Below, one piece after another: positions 1 to 12,122 of a stretch of 64,000 bases of DNA (positions are counted from its first letter, which is position 1; every line of letters starts with the position of its first letter). This stretch comes from Tetrahymena thermophila SB210. Its lineage: Eukaryota; Ciliophora; Oligohymenophorea; Hymenostomatida; Tetrahymenidae. Below the pieces are notes generated by a model. It saw only the letters and a list, made by a program, of their open reading frames with translations, searched no databases and had not been told where the DNA came from. The position numbers and the translations under genes are program-made. The stretch covers positions 62,001-126,000 of the forward strand of contig NW_002476258.1 in the NCBI RefSeq assembly GCF_000189635.1, in the 5' to 3' direction.

Positions 1-514
1 TTAAAAGAATTTTTATCAAAGCGTGGTTTAAAAAATGTACACCTAATGTGTAGCTTTAAATATAAATGAGGCTTTTAGTACCTAAATGAGATTAAGAAAC
101 CCTAAAGATTAAAGTAAATAACAATATTTAATGATGATATCAGGAAAGCATAATGAGACATTTTTTTAGAGAGATTATGATGGACAAATTGAAATAAAAC
201 TAAATTTCTAAATGCTTTAACACTTCGATTTGTTTTATAATAAATCAGCTGTGCCGTTTTATAACTAAAATACAATTTTTTTCTATGATTTTATAGATAA
301 AAAAAGGTTAAAAACTATTCCTATATCTTGCCAAACTTTGTAGGGGCAATAGCAAGCTTAAAATCACTTTGAAATTTATTTAAATTATCCGAATATTTCG
401 TTCTAAATATAATATGATTTTTAGATTTTAACATCATAGAATATTAGATATTAAGCTTTTTAAACAAATAATTAACAATAAAATTCTTTAAATTTGACAA
501 GAAGAACTAGCAGC
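1..514. other. AT-rich stretch, no gene recognised
   Basis: No frame gives a convincing protein in the ciliate code, and no RNA gene motif is visible. It may be the 3' flank of a gene beyond the left edge or the promoter of the ORF starting at 515. Confidence 0.4.
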
Positions 515-952
515 ATGCAAAGTGAATTTAACAATCAAAATGTTTAGACTTTGTTTTCATCATAAAATTTATCCAACTAGAATAGACCAAGTAGTCAACA
601 GAACAATATTTCATAATAAAATAACTCTTTTTCTCAAACATGGGATTAACAGCTCTAAATATTTTAACAGAGTCAAAGAAACATAAGTTAAACTCCATTT
701 TACCAAAATAATAGATAAAATTCAAACTATTTAAACAACACAAGGTCTTTTGATAGTAATTTATTCTAAGTTATGAACTAACAAACTAACTAAAATAATC
801 AATAAAGTAATGTATCAAGTGAAAATTAAGAATTTAAAGTAAATAACACAATTAAAAATAAACAAATGGATGTATGTCCTGTTGCAATAATAAACTGCTT
901 TGAATATATCATTTTAATATTTCCTAATGGAACAATCTAATATATTAGATGA
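515..952 (+). CDS. short Q/N-rich protein of unknown function
   Basis: A 145-residue ORF in the ciliate code, starting at the ATG at 515 and ending in TGA at 950-952. The first ~100 residues are dominated by Gln, Asn and Ser (N-terminus MQSEFNNQNVQTLF), with many Gln encoded by TAA/TAG, a prion-like low-complexity composition common in ciliates. The last ~35 residues change to a more hydrophobic character (CPVAIINCFEYIILIF), so the tail could be a short exon, intron read-through or a real C-terminus. A GTAAAT at about codon 108 could be an intron donor, in which case the gene would continue downstream. No family recognised. The compositional bias argues that the ORF is real, but only-TGA termination makes chance ORFs long, so confidence is moderate. 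Confidence 0.5.
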
Positions 953-1600
953 ATTCTAAATTAATTTAAAAAATTATTCTTAAATACTGTAAAATTAACA
1001 AAAATGTATAATTTCTTTTTATATTTTATCAATTTGTAATTGATCTTATTTAAATTAAGAAAAAAATTATTTTCTAAATTATCTTTTAATATAAATAAAA
1101 ACGTTTTCCGCAAATTGAAATAAAAATCAAAATAAAATAATTAATTTCAAAATAGCTTAATTAAATTTGAATTTATTTATTAAAATTTAATAACCAACTC
1201 AAAATTATTATTTTTAAACTAATTTTTTGTTTTTTAAATCAAAAAAAATAGTATTTACTTATTTATTTATCATCTTAAATATGATAAAGAAGATAGAATA
1301 AATTAAATAAATAACTTGAAGATTTTAAGAGAGATAAATTAGCTCAAATCTAAGCTTTATGTTGAAATTATACAGATTCTTAATGAAACTATCAAAATTT
1401 CTCCTTTAACTGATCAAAAATATTTATAGAAACAACAAAATAAATTATATAAAGTGTAGTTAAAAGAAATAAAATCAAATAGCATTTTGATTTAATATTT
1501 TACCCTTTATTTTAAGACTGAAAAGATATTTAAGAATAGTTGAAATTTTTAATTTGAGTTTCTTTGTATCTAACTTCAAATTAAAATAAGACAGAAATAA
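953..1600. other. intergenic; 5' flank shared with the next paralog
   Basis: No complete gene. A Lys/Gln/Asn-rich open stretch at about 1270-1530 lacks a clear start. From about 1430 onward the sequence resembles 3985-4127, so the duplication that made the next two genes carried roughly 170 bases of upstream sequence with it. Indels between the two copies here suggest this part is not translated. Confidence 0.4.
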
Positions 1601-3082
1601 ATGAAAAAAATAAGTTGCATAATAAATTCTTTGCTAGTTTTGCTTAGAATTTTGCTTAAATTATCCTAGCTTGTCTCCTACTATCTTCTATTCTAAAAAT
1701 AGTTTTATGTTTCTTTGTTTATTTAAGTAATCTTAAAACTATACGGAAGTCTTATTTTACCAGTTGTTGATATCTTTTTTGTAAACTTTAACAGATAATT
1801 CACTTTACAAAGATTATTATGGGAATTTTTTTACTTCATCCCAGAAGGTGATTTAGAGTAGTTAACTATAAATGTTATTGGAGTTAATATAGGCACTAAA
1901 CTTTTTATTCATGCAATTTCCTTTTTTTGGAATTTGGTTTTCAGCATATTTTATGAGTCTAACATTTTCTGGATTATAACTTTTATTCTGAACTCAATTC
2001 TACTATAGTTTTTGATTAATTGTTCGGATATTGGCTAAAAGGTAGGCGTTATAGATTTAAAATATAGTTTTATAAGGAATTTATGCCTCAGCTATTTATT
2101 GATTTTTGTCTCATAGTTATACGGAATGATATTTTGTATTTCTATAATACTAGCTTGGGTGATATTCTTTAAGTTGAAATTACATTAAACTAAATACTTT
2201 AATTAATTCTATGAGACATATGAAGGAGAAATGAAATAAATAGATGCAGTTTATTTTTAAATATTTAGTCTGCATTTAGGATTTTAAAGATAGTTTGATT
2301 AACAGTTAAGCTAAGGGGAAAATATTAGGGAGAACGAAGTAAGGAACTTGCATTTCTTTTTATAAAATACATTTATAATAATAGCAATGCTATTTGATTT
2401 TTTGGTTGTTAATTAAGGTAGATTTAATAATCTTAGAAATACCCTTTATCTACAAATCTTATTTTTGCTAAATTCTTACTCCTGTTCTATAATTTGGGTA
2501 ACTAAATATTTTAAATATGGTCCTCAATCAAGATAAATAGTTATTAATGAACTCAACAGTGAAAATTTATAATATAAACAAATCATAGAAGAATAATTCA
2601 AAATATTGCCTTATGAGTAGTTTATCTATATAAAAATTGAACAAAAAAGCTACAGCTTTTATAAATAATTGCTTATATTTTTACTTCAACAAAATAAAAA
2701 AATTGTAAATATAATCTTCAAAGTTTCTCGCAGGAATAATATGTTTACCAAAAATGGTAATAGTAAAATAATTGAGATATAAGCTCTTGATATCCCTTTT
2801 GCAATTGTGAGTTTGAAAGTTTTAATAGAAAATTTATATTGTTTGTATAATCATAAACTTTATTTTTTCTGTCATGAAGATACTAAAAAATGTAGGCTAA
2901 TTTTTCAGAATTTAGCAGAAGAATATAGATTACTGGCATATTTGTAGTGGAATGAATGGTTAAAAAGTAGTAATTTAAATTAATTTAGGTAATAAGTTTT
3001 ATAGATACATGCTTTTAACAAGTATGTCTATTCTGATATGATGCTTTCACCATAATAAATTCTATACGACTTGTTTGATTGA
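1601..3082 (+). CDS. multi-spanning membrane protein, unknown family (copy 1)
   Basis: An intronless 493-residue ORF. The first half has about six strongly hydrophobic segments (for example around residues 10-40, 90-115, 125-145, 170-215, and a later pair flanking NQGRFNNLRNTLYLQ). The C-terminal ~200 residues are more polar, with ENLQYKQIIEEQFKILP and a basic/aromatic tail ending YDLFD. The start is chosen because the homologous copy at 4128 begins at the aligned ATG (MKKISC versus MKQISC) and upstream sequence drifts with indels. No diagnostic motif for a transporter, channel or enzyme was recognised. Together with its neighbour it forms a local tandem duplication on the same strand about 2.5 kb apart. 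Function is unknown; membrane location is inferred from hydrophobicity only. Confidence 0.75.
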
Positions 3083-4127
3083 TTGATTGATGGAAACTGT
3101 AAGTTCTCTTTAATAAACCTCAATTTAATTAAATTAAAATTATTTTAAAAATTGTAATGTTCAAAAAATTAACACCAACATTGAGATTAACATTTTTCAT
3201 TTGAGATGGAGTTAATTTAGTATTGTCTCATAATTAGCATAAATGAAAAAAACTATTTTTGAGCTTATTTTAACTAAATAAAGTGAATTTATATATTGTT
3301 TATGTTTTTTGTACATTTTTTAAAACTAATTTTGCAATAATTTCTTCAAAATTATAAATGATAATGTAAGCTAATTACACTTTCTTTATTTAAAAAATCT
3401 CTCTAAAAAAAAGAAAAAGTAAAATTCCTCAAAAATGAAGCCTACTTACTTGCAAATTCTTCCTCAAGAAATAATTCAATAAAGTAGAGGAAAACAAATT
3501 CTCTGTTGTAATAACCAAAACCTTTACTGCACAAAAAGTAGATTTCCTATTACAAATGTAATATGATAACAACTTCGTCAAAATAGAAGCCATTTTCTCT
3601 TTAGATGAATTTGAATTCATATAATAATTACTCCAAAAGATGATATACCATAGTTTCTCATATATAAAGGACATATTCAGATAAAAACTTTTGATCAAAT
3701 TTAGTCCTTGTATGAGAAATTTGTATTTAATTTAAAATAATTTAAGCTAAATAAAATTATACAAATTAAAGTAGTTTGTTAGCAGAATAGCATACATAAT
3801 TATATAGTTAAAAATTAGCTTTATGTATACTTGGTTACCTCTACTAATGTAAATTTCAAAAAGTAATTAAAATTGTATAAATTCTAAGATATTTTGCTCT
3901 TAAATATTATTAAATATTATAAAAATTTTTTCAAATTAGAAAAATCTGATATAATATTTATGCAAACAAATATATAATAAATGAGTAATTAAAAGAAATC
4001 AAATCAAACATTGTTGATTTTAATACATTACCGTTTATTTTACAAATGAATAAATATTAAAGAAAAGTTGAAATTTTTAATTAGAGTGCTTTAAAATACA
4101 AATCAAAATAAGATAGAAATAGTCTAA
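3083..4127. other. intergenic between tandem paralogs
   Basis: Mostly A/T-rich. A 43-codon stretch at about 3434-3566 (starting MKPTYLQILPQEII) looks slightly protein-like but ends quickly and has no recognisable continuation. The last ~150 bases are homologous to the 5' flank of the gene at 1601. Confidence 0.4.
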
Positions 4128-5495
4128 ATGAAATAAATAAGTTGCTAAAAAAAATTTTTGCTAGTTTTTCTAAGAATTTTGCTTAAATGTGTATGGCTTA
4201 TCTCCTGCTTTGCTCTATTTTAAAAATAGTTTTATGTTTCTTTTTATATTTAAGTAGTCTTAAAGCTCTTTGGAAACCTACTTTTACCAATTATTGATAT
4301 CTTTATTGTTAACTTCAACAGATAATTCATTTTACAAAGATTATTATGGGATTTTTTTTACTACATCCCAAATTATGATTCAGAAAAGTTAGCTGCAAAT
4401 GTTGTTGGAGTTAATTCAGGTACTAAACTGTTTATTCATGCTATCTCTTTTTTTTCGTTTTTATATTTTAGCATATTTTATGAGTCTAACCTTTTCTGGA
4501 TTACAACATTTATTCTGAATTCAATGTTTCTATAGTTTTTGATGAATTTTTTAGATTTTGGCAATAAGGTAGGTATAATAGATTTAAAATATAGCTTTAT
4601 AAAGAATCTATGCATCAGCTATATTTTGATTTTTATTTCATACTTATAAGGACAGATATTTTGTATTTCTATAATACTGGCTTGGGTGATATTCTTTAAG
4701 TTGAAATTACATTAAACTAAATATTTTAATTAATACTATGAAACATATGAAGGAGAAATGAAAGAAAAATATGCAGCTTATTTTTAAATATCTCACCTGC
4801 ATTTAGGATTTTAAATATAATTTGATTAAGAGTTAAACTAAGGAGAAAATATTAGGGAGAACGAAGTAAGTAACTTGCATTTCTTTTTATAAAATACATT
4901 TATAATTATAGCAACGCTGTTTGATCTTTTGTTTATAAATTAAGGCAGATTTAATAATCTTAGAAATGCCCTTTATCTACAAATCTTATTTTTAATAAAT
5001 TCTTACTATCGTTCTATAATTTGGGTAACTAAATATTTTAAATACGGTCCCTAATCAAGATAAATAGTTATAAATGATTTCAACTCTGAGGATTTATAAT
5101 ATAAACAAATAATAGAAGAAAAATTCAAGATATTGCCATAAGAGTAGTTTATTTATTTAAAAATATAACAAAAAAGCTATATTTTTTATAAAGATCTACT
5201 TATATTTTTACTTCAACAAAATAAAAAAATCATAAGCATAATTTTCAAAACTTCTCATAGGAATAATATGTTTATTAAAAATAGCAAAAGTAGAATAATA
5301 GAGATATAAGCTATTGATATCCCTTTTGCAGTTGTGAGTTTAAAAATTTTAAGAAAAAACTTATAGTGTTTGTATAAGGGCTTTATTTGGAATAAATCAA
5401 TTTAATTTTTAGATAGTATTATTATAAAATAATTAAGGTATATTAAATTTATGATTTTTTTAATTTATAAATAAATGTTTTTTGTATAATTTTGA
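4128..5495 (+). CDS. multi-spanning membrane protein, copy 2 with replaced C-terminus
   Basis: A 455-residue ORF that is clearly paralogous to 1601-3082 over about 415 residues, including shared stretches such as GENIRENEV and NLHFFLQNTFIII. The same hydrophobic segments are present. Similarity stops abruptly after the motif SLKILRKNLQCLYKG, where copy 1 continues for ~75 residues (CHEDTKKC...). Here about 40 unrelated hydrophobic residues follow before TGA. This looks like the duplicated unit ending inside the gene, so copy 2 reads into what was flanking DNA. The frame is otherwise intact with no internal TGA, so it may still be expressed as a truncated protein. Whether it is functional cannot be told from sequence. 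Confidence 0.65.
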
Positions 5496-5799
5496 AATAA
5501 AATAAAAATTATTTTCATTAAATATAAATCAGCTTTACATTCACAAATATTAAGTAAGTAATTACATATATTAAAATTTAATTAAATAAAATTTTATATT
5601 CTAAATTTAAAATAAATTGATGAAGTAATAGAAATTATTAAATTAAATTATTTTTAAAATTAATAAAAAATGAATATTTTTTTCTTTAAATTTTAAGCTA
5701 AAAAAAATCATTTAAAAATTTTATTAATTTATTTATTTTATTAAATTTTTAATAAATGATGACTGATTTATGCATTCATTTAATATAAAAAATACAATT
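5496..5799. other. short convergent intergenic region
   Basis: About 300 bases of A/T-rich DNA between the 3' end of the plus-strand membrane-protein copy and the 3' end of the minus-strand GPN GTPase gene. Only 3' flanks are expected here; nothing else is seen. Confidence 0.5.
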
Positions 5800-7307
5800 T
5801 CAATAAAAATAATCATCGTCATCTACTTCATCATATAAACTTCCATCATCGTTATCATCCTAATTTACGCCATCTTCTAAAATTTAGTTTTATTCATCAG
5901 ATTTATTTTCATCCAATTCCTACTCTTTATACATAGGTTTAGAAAACTCCTTTGCCCAATCTATATTTTTTTCTTAATCCCCAAATAATTCATTTTCTAA
6001 TAGTACTCTCTCGTTGACTGAATATACCTAGCTTGTTTCTGCAATATCAGCTCTGATTTATTAAAATCTCTCCTAGTTATACTAAATATATGTATGTTTA
6101 AATAATTAATGTGTTATATCTCAATAAAATAAATAAACTTTACTTATTCTGAGTATTAAAAGCCATTAGACTTATCAATCTGATAAACTAAACTTGAAAC
6201 AAGCAACTTATTTTCAATCGAAAGAGGAATAAATGAAATAAGTTTAAATTCATCTATAAGTCTAGCTAGTCTCCTATCTAATCTATAATTTTTTTTTTCA
6301 AAATTACTCAAACTCTTTTTATAACTAATAGAATCATATTTATATGCAAGTGAAACTCCGTAGCCATCTAAATAATGATCTAAAGACATTTTAGGCTTTC
6401 CATACTCCTTCATTAGATCTATTTTGCTTAAAACCTATTTATTTAAAGTCAATTCTTAATTTTTTTTCTTAAAAATAGCATTATAGCAAATACATTTATA
6501 TGAGGCATTTCTAAATTGAGATACGATACTAAAGCTTGCAATGTTAAACTGACATAATTTGAATAGTCGTAGCAATAAGTGCTATCAAACAATTCAACAA
6601 TAGTAAATTCAGCTTCAAAGATGTCATTCTTTTTTAATTTTTCTATGATATTCTTAACATGATCACTTGCCATATACAATTCTATCTATCCTGTTTATTA
6701 TAAATAATTTTATATTTCTACTTAGCATGACTTTATAAATAATTTTGTAGATTTATGTCTACTTTACCTGGTAAATCAAATATCAAGTATTTTCCTTTAA
6801 GCTTAGCTATTCTTTCTTTTAGCCAGTCAATATTATCTTCGATAAATTTCATACAATAAATCAAGCCTCCATTGGGTCTAATATTTTTTTGCAATTTTAA
6901 AAAATTAGCCAAATTAGCTTTAAATTTAATAATATGTTCCTAATAATAAAATATGTAATTTCTATACCCTAAATTAAGCTCTTCCATAACATCTTCTAGA
7001 TTAATAAGATCTTTGATGTCTACAGCATACTATTCAATTAAAAAATATCATTTTAAATTTAATTTTGCTTTGCTAATTTAATTTCTTATACTTAATATTT
7101 CATTGTTTCATTAGCAGGATCTAAATTAATAATTGCATGATCTCTTTCTAATAGTTTGTAAAATTGCTGCAAGCCAGTGCATAAGGTTGTTTTTCCAGAT
7201 CCACTAGGTCCAATTACAAGTGCTCCGTAAAATTCCAACAAATTAGGAACATCTTCTAATTTAAACTCTTGATTTTGAGTCTTTTATTAATTGCTATCTT
7301 TACTCAT
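5800..7307 (-). CDS. GPN2: GPN-loop GTPase 2
   Basis: Six exons (minus order: 7307-7092, 7029-6968, 6877-6768, 6690-6494, 6434-6144, 6072-5800) give 382 residues. The P-loop GPSGSGKTT is at residues 33-41, NLDPAN follows, and the family-defining GPN triad sits in LGPNGGLIYCM near residue 93. The switch-II-like FDLPGQIELY is created by splicing at 6767/6691. Later come LFDSTYC, LPHIN-type MPHINVLSKIDL, SFIPLSIENK and the DKSNGF motif, all in the order known for GPN2. GPN proteins are GTPases implicated in RNA polymerase assembly and nuclear import; that role is family knowledge. The ~75-residue acidic Asp/Glu-rich tail (ending DDDDYFY) goes beyond the usual ~310-residue animal length. It shares a 577-bp divergent upstream region with the PARP gene. 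Confidence 0.93.
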
Positions 7308-7883
7308 ATCTAATTTCTCACTAAAAAATATAGCTTAATTACACTGAAAGTATCTATTTAGAATAATAAAATCTAAATTATTAACAAAACATCAGCAAAA
7401 GAGATCAAAGATTTTTCTTTAAAATTCAACCTTAATTTTTGAATATATCTAAATCTACTTACAATTATATTTTATTTTAACAATATTAATTTTATTATTT
7501 TAATTTTTTTATTAGAGATATTACTCTTTAATTACAATAAAATGCACAACTAGCAATAATTCTTACTTATTAAATAAAAATAAAATAATAAATTATTTAA
7601 TTCAAGAAATTGTATCTCAAAATATTTTGAGAATAAACAGATATCATTTTCAAATTATTTTTTCTATTTATTTGTTTTATTTAACTTAACTTTTAAAGAA
7701 AATATTTTTAAATTTTTAAAAATTAAAACACTTTGAAAAATTACATCAAAATTTAATTATTTATTCTATTAAAAAATATTTATTCAAAATTTTAAAGTAT
7801 TTATTTTAAAATATGATAAATTTTTGATCAAATTTTAATAATAATTATTATTGTAGACGATTATTTTTTTCTTTCTAAATGCT
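7308..7883. promoter_or_regulatory. divergent intergenic region, likely shared promoter
   Basis: The 576 bases separate the start codons of GPN2 (minus) and the PARP gene (plus). It is very A/T-rich with long A and T runs and contains no coding signal. Both 5' flanks must lie here, so promoter elements are inferred from arrangement; no specific site was recognised. Confidence 0.45.
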
Positions 7884-10800
7884 ATGACTGGTAGTTTCTT
7901 ACAAGAAAATCAAAGAATCGCGCGTATAAATTATTCACAGATTTTAATAGAATTTTAATATTTATATCAAGAAAAATAATTAGTTAAGATATTGCAATTA
8001 AGAATTCAACTTTCAAAAGTAAATAGAAATAACTTTATTATAATTTAAAATTGCAAAGATTTTAGGAAGAAGAATCCTAAATAGAGGAGAAATTAGGATT
8101 AATTAAGATTATTGAAATGAAGAGAAAGAGTGATATGGTAAACGAACTTTCAGATGACGAAGAGAGAATTTGTTAGTTAGTTGCTGAGTATGAAAGATAG
8201 GAATAATAATCTTAAAAAAAACCATTAAAAGGTTAATTTTATTTGTAAAAAATGATGAAAAAAAATGATAACAGCGAAGGCTAAAGAAAAATAAATGAAA
8301 TGCCTCCAGTTTAAAATCAAATGATAATGAGAGGAGCTAGCATGAATCATAAGCGTTTTTAAATTATTGAGTTTCAAGATGCTCTAGTTTTGAAGATTTT
8401 GATCAATCAGAATTCCGAAATGCTTAGAAAATTTTGTTCATAAAAAAATATGAATTTCAGAATCCGCCGAGACAAGAAAGTAATTTTTAACTTAGCAATT
8501 CATTCAAACTTAATTCATTTTGATATGTGAAATAAAAACTTATAATTGTTTTATATCATAAAAAGCCAGCCTATATTGAAGTTTTTGGGAACAATTAATA
8601 AGATATGGATGAAAGAGACTTAGAAGAGTTCACAAATTTAGTAATGAGCTGCAAAGTTAGTATACGAAGTGAAATAAAGGAAATAGAATTAAAGTGTAAC
8701 TCTGATGAGTATGCTTATATAAACAAAAAATTAGATGATTACATAGAATAGCTTAATTATACTGAAGTTAAATTTTTAGATCCTGAAGGCAATTAGGATG
8801 AAATAAATCCTGAAATAGTATATAATCCTGACTTAATAAGATCTTATTTAGTAAAGTTTTATAGTATTTATTTCTGCAAATATCTAAATATTTTTTATTA
8901 TTCAAATACTTAGATCAATTAAAAATTTATATTGAAGCTGTCCAAGATTGAGAAGCCTTAATTATTAGGCTTTCATAATATAGATTTATTCTTAGTCAAT
9001 ATTGAATCTGATGGAATTTACACTGATCCTTTTGGATACGAATTGATTAACAAAAATAAATCAATCAAAGATTTAATCAAAAAAAACAAGGATAAACTCT
9101 CTTAGGAAGATATTATCTATGATCAAATTTTTAAATATGACAACAAGGTATATATTATTTAGTTATTTATTTTATTATTTTATCAATCCAAATTATTTTG
9201 AATTTGCTTGTTGTTAACTAAATATTTTATTTTTTTAATTTTTAGGAAGTCAACTTAATCATTTAGACATCAAAATCTCAAGAAAAATGCATTGAAAATT
9301 TAAAGAATCTTTTTTAAAAAATTGATAAACAAGAACTGTATAACAAAGGCTTTTTAAATATTTGCATCAGTTTGAACTTAAATTGTGGAAAGAAGTACAT
9401 GCAAGAAATTCTTAAATATCTCAATAAAGTTTCTGATGAAGACACCTATCTTTCATTTCCAAGTGAGATTAATTTGTTTATGTCTGAGGAAAGAGAATCA
9501 ACGATATCTTCTTACTTAAGTGATGTCATCAAAAACAAGAATATTAACCCTGATAAAGTAAAAAAAGGAGGTTAATGGTCTTATGCAATTTGTTATTATG
9601 GATAAAATAGAAATTAAAATTACTTTTTTAACTTTAATGCTAATTTATACCAAAATACACCTACTACTAATTTTAAAGAAAATCCTTCTATCGCCATTGA
9701 AAGAGCTTTTCTCAGAGATGAGAAAAAAGTTTATATTGCTACTGAACAACTAGCTTAAAATGTAAATAAATACTTTTAACTAACATCTTTTTAAAATGTT
9801 AATATTTCCAAAATATTTTAAAAAATAGCCTAATTAAAACCTATTTGGTGGTTATTACAAGAAAGGAAAAAAAATCAACAAAAATAACGAAGTTGAAGAA
9901 GATATGGTTGAAGATGTTGAAGTAAATTTTGAAAATATGACAGAAACTTTTCTTTCTAGTAAACTTGAGAGACCCATATCACAGGATCCTAAAAGAAAGC
10001 AAAAGTGGTAATACATAGACACTATCACTTAGGAATTTGCAGATTTCGAAGATGAATTATGCAAGGTTTTCAAGTCATGTTAAGAAAATGGTCAAAAAAC
10101 ATTCATTTACCAGAGGAATATTATGGATTTTAATCTTTCCTCTCATATAATGAAATGTGACATTAGTAAGAGCATGATGACTGATTTGAAAACAGGTACT
10201 TATTTTTTTATAGTTTTTATTTTTTTACAGAAAATTTAGTTTAGATTTTAGTCATAAAATGTTTGCTAAATCTTAAATTTGTAGAATTTTTTTTTAAATT
10301 AAATTAGGAGTTAATTTTATTTTTTAAATTTTACAAGCAAAATGTTAATTTAATAAATCTAATTTAAAAAATATGTAAATTTAAAGGTGATGTTTTTTTC
10401 ATAAAGAGAGAAGAGAACTCCAAGTTTAATTATCTAGTTGAAGAAGCAGATCCTTCTGCACAATCAGAGCGTATTGACGTACAAGAATAAAAAAAATAAG
10501 TGAACAAAAAAGATAGAGCTAAAGAAAAATAAGAATAATAAGAATTAGAAGAAAAGAAAAAGCTTGGTCCCTAACTGAAAATAAGGGGACTAAAAGATGG
10601 TATAGAAATCGTCAAAAACATTTGTGAAAAAATGAAAAAAGATAAAAGATCAGTTCATATCATTAAATTAGAAAGGAAAATACCTAAAAATAACATAAAA
10701 TTTTTAGAGGAAATATCTTTGTAAAATAATATTGAGATGGAGTATGACGAGAAGAGGGAAGAGTTAATTTTGAAAGGCTACAAAAAGACTATAAACAGAC

Positions 10801-11662
10801 TTAGAAACTAATTTATAAAAGGTAAAAAATTGCTTTTAATTTTTCTGGATTTCACATATTTTATATATAATCTTTTTAGGTTTAAGCATTAAGTTTGATG
10901 ATTTTACAGTACCTGATGACTGGGAATCTCAAGATTAAGATGTGGAAGTTTTTGATGTGAAACTTGATAGTGATTATGCAAAAAATATAATGAAAATAGT
11001 CAAAAAATCTATACCAAATGCCAAGTTTCATAAGTTAGAAAGAATCTAAAACTTAAAGTTATGGAAGAATTTCTGTTTTGAGAGAAAAAAGCTTGAAGAA
11101 AAAGGTGATGCTACAGAAAAGTGGCTATTCCATGGAACCAGAAATACTGATCCTTCAGTTATATACAAAGGTACTTCATTAAATTATATAAATACTTATA
11201 AAATATACTCATCTGTAAAAATTAGGCAGTGAAGAAGGTTTCGATTTTAGAGTGTGCTCAGGAGGTATGTATGGCAGAGGTACATACTTCCATGATATGG
11301 CAAGTTATTCTTATGGTTTTGGTCATAACAAAGGAGGAAAAATATAACTCTTCTGTGCAAAGGTTTTGATCGGAAAATGCTACGCAACAGGACCTAATGG
11401 AAATTTGACCGCTCCTCCATTTATTGCTGGATCGAAAAGTATTCGTTATGATTCCATCCGCTCAAATAATGCAATAGGATAAAATGAATATGTTATCTTC
11501 AACAATAGCAAAGCATACCCTTATTATTTAATAACAATGACTAACTAAGGAGGTGTAGGAAACAATCTAATGTTTAACAATATCAATAACGCCAATTACT
11601 ATAGTGAAGAAGACGAAGAAGAAGACCCTGATTTCTATGATGAAGAAGAAGAGGATTATTGA
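7884..11662 (+). CDS. poly(ADP-ribose) polymerase-like protein with tandem WWE domains
   Basis: Eight exons (7884-8018, 8066-8479, 8566-9147, 9246-9761, 9829-10195, 10387-10821, 10880-11170, 11226-11662) encode 1058 residues. Two WWE-like domains lie near residues 486-550 (GGQWSYAICY ... IERAF) and 605-670 (KWQYIDTITQEF ... FIYQRNIMDFNL). A Lys/Glu-rich linker and a helical segment follow, then a C-terminal PARP catalytic domain. This has LFHGTRN with His901, MYGRGTYFHD with Tyr934 and GQNEYVIF with Glu1001, the complete H-Y-E triad typical of enzymes able to make ADP-ribose chains. WWE domains commonly bind ADP-ribose units; that is family knowledge. An acidic tail (EEDEEEDPDFYDEEEE) ends the protein. 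The 5' ATG at 7884 is preferred over 8117 because a 47-nt intron joins the frames. The N-terminal ~370 residues match nothing I recognise. Confidence 0.9.
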
Positions 11663-12122
11663 GTTTATAACATCATCTTAAAGAATTTTATCTTATCCAT
11701 AGTTTAAGATAGAAATGTGATTATATTAACTAATGAAATTTCGAAATAAAACAAATAAATAAAATTTATTTGAACTACTATGAATAAAATTAATAAATTA
11801 ATAAATAAATTACTTTGATACTAATTAATTAAAAAAATTATAAAACAAATCTAACTTGTAATCAAATTATATATTTTTGCTTCTTTCTAATTTTATGTAC
11901 ACACATTTTAAGATAAGCAAATTTCAGCCAAACATATGTCTTAATTACCAAATTACTAATTTAATTTGATATTATTATTTATATAATTAGTCTTTCAAAG
12001 AATTTTACAGAAACACTAAAAGTAGATTCATTATAAATATCAGAATTTTTCTTTTTCAATAGATTTATTATATACTTGATCTTTATAAAATATAGAAGTA
12101 ATAATAATTAGGGTTAATTAAA
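11663..12122. other. intergenic, same-strand spacing
   Basis: 460 bases of A/T-rich sequence between the PARP stop and the peroxiredoxin start, both on the plus strand. No ORF or RNA gene seen; presumably 3' flank plus promoter. Confidence 0.45.

Noticed and set aside
3429-3698. 89-codon minus-strand frame
   Set aside because: It has no ATG at its listed beginning and no recognisable domain. The plus strand has an equally weak 43-codon frame in the same place.
6866-6967. Apparent Gly-to-Arg change in the GPN motif (reading RPN) with ~30 extra residues before it
   Set aside because: It disappears once the 90-nt intron 6878-6967 is removed; the spliced sequence reads LGPNGG.
8117-8119. ATG at 8117 as the PARP start
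   Set aside because: A GT...AG intron at 8019-8065 joins the frame cleanly to an upstream exon starting at 7884 with no stop, giving a longer protein with phase 0 at the junction.
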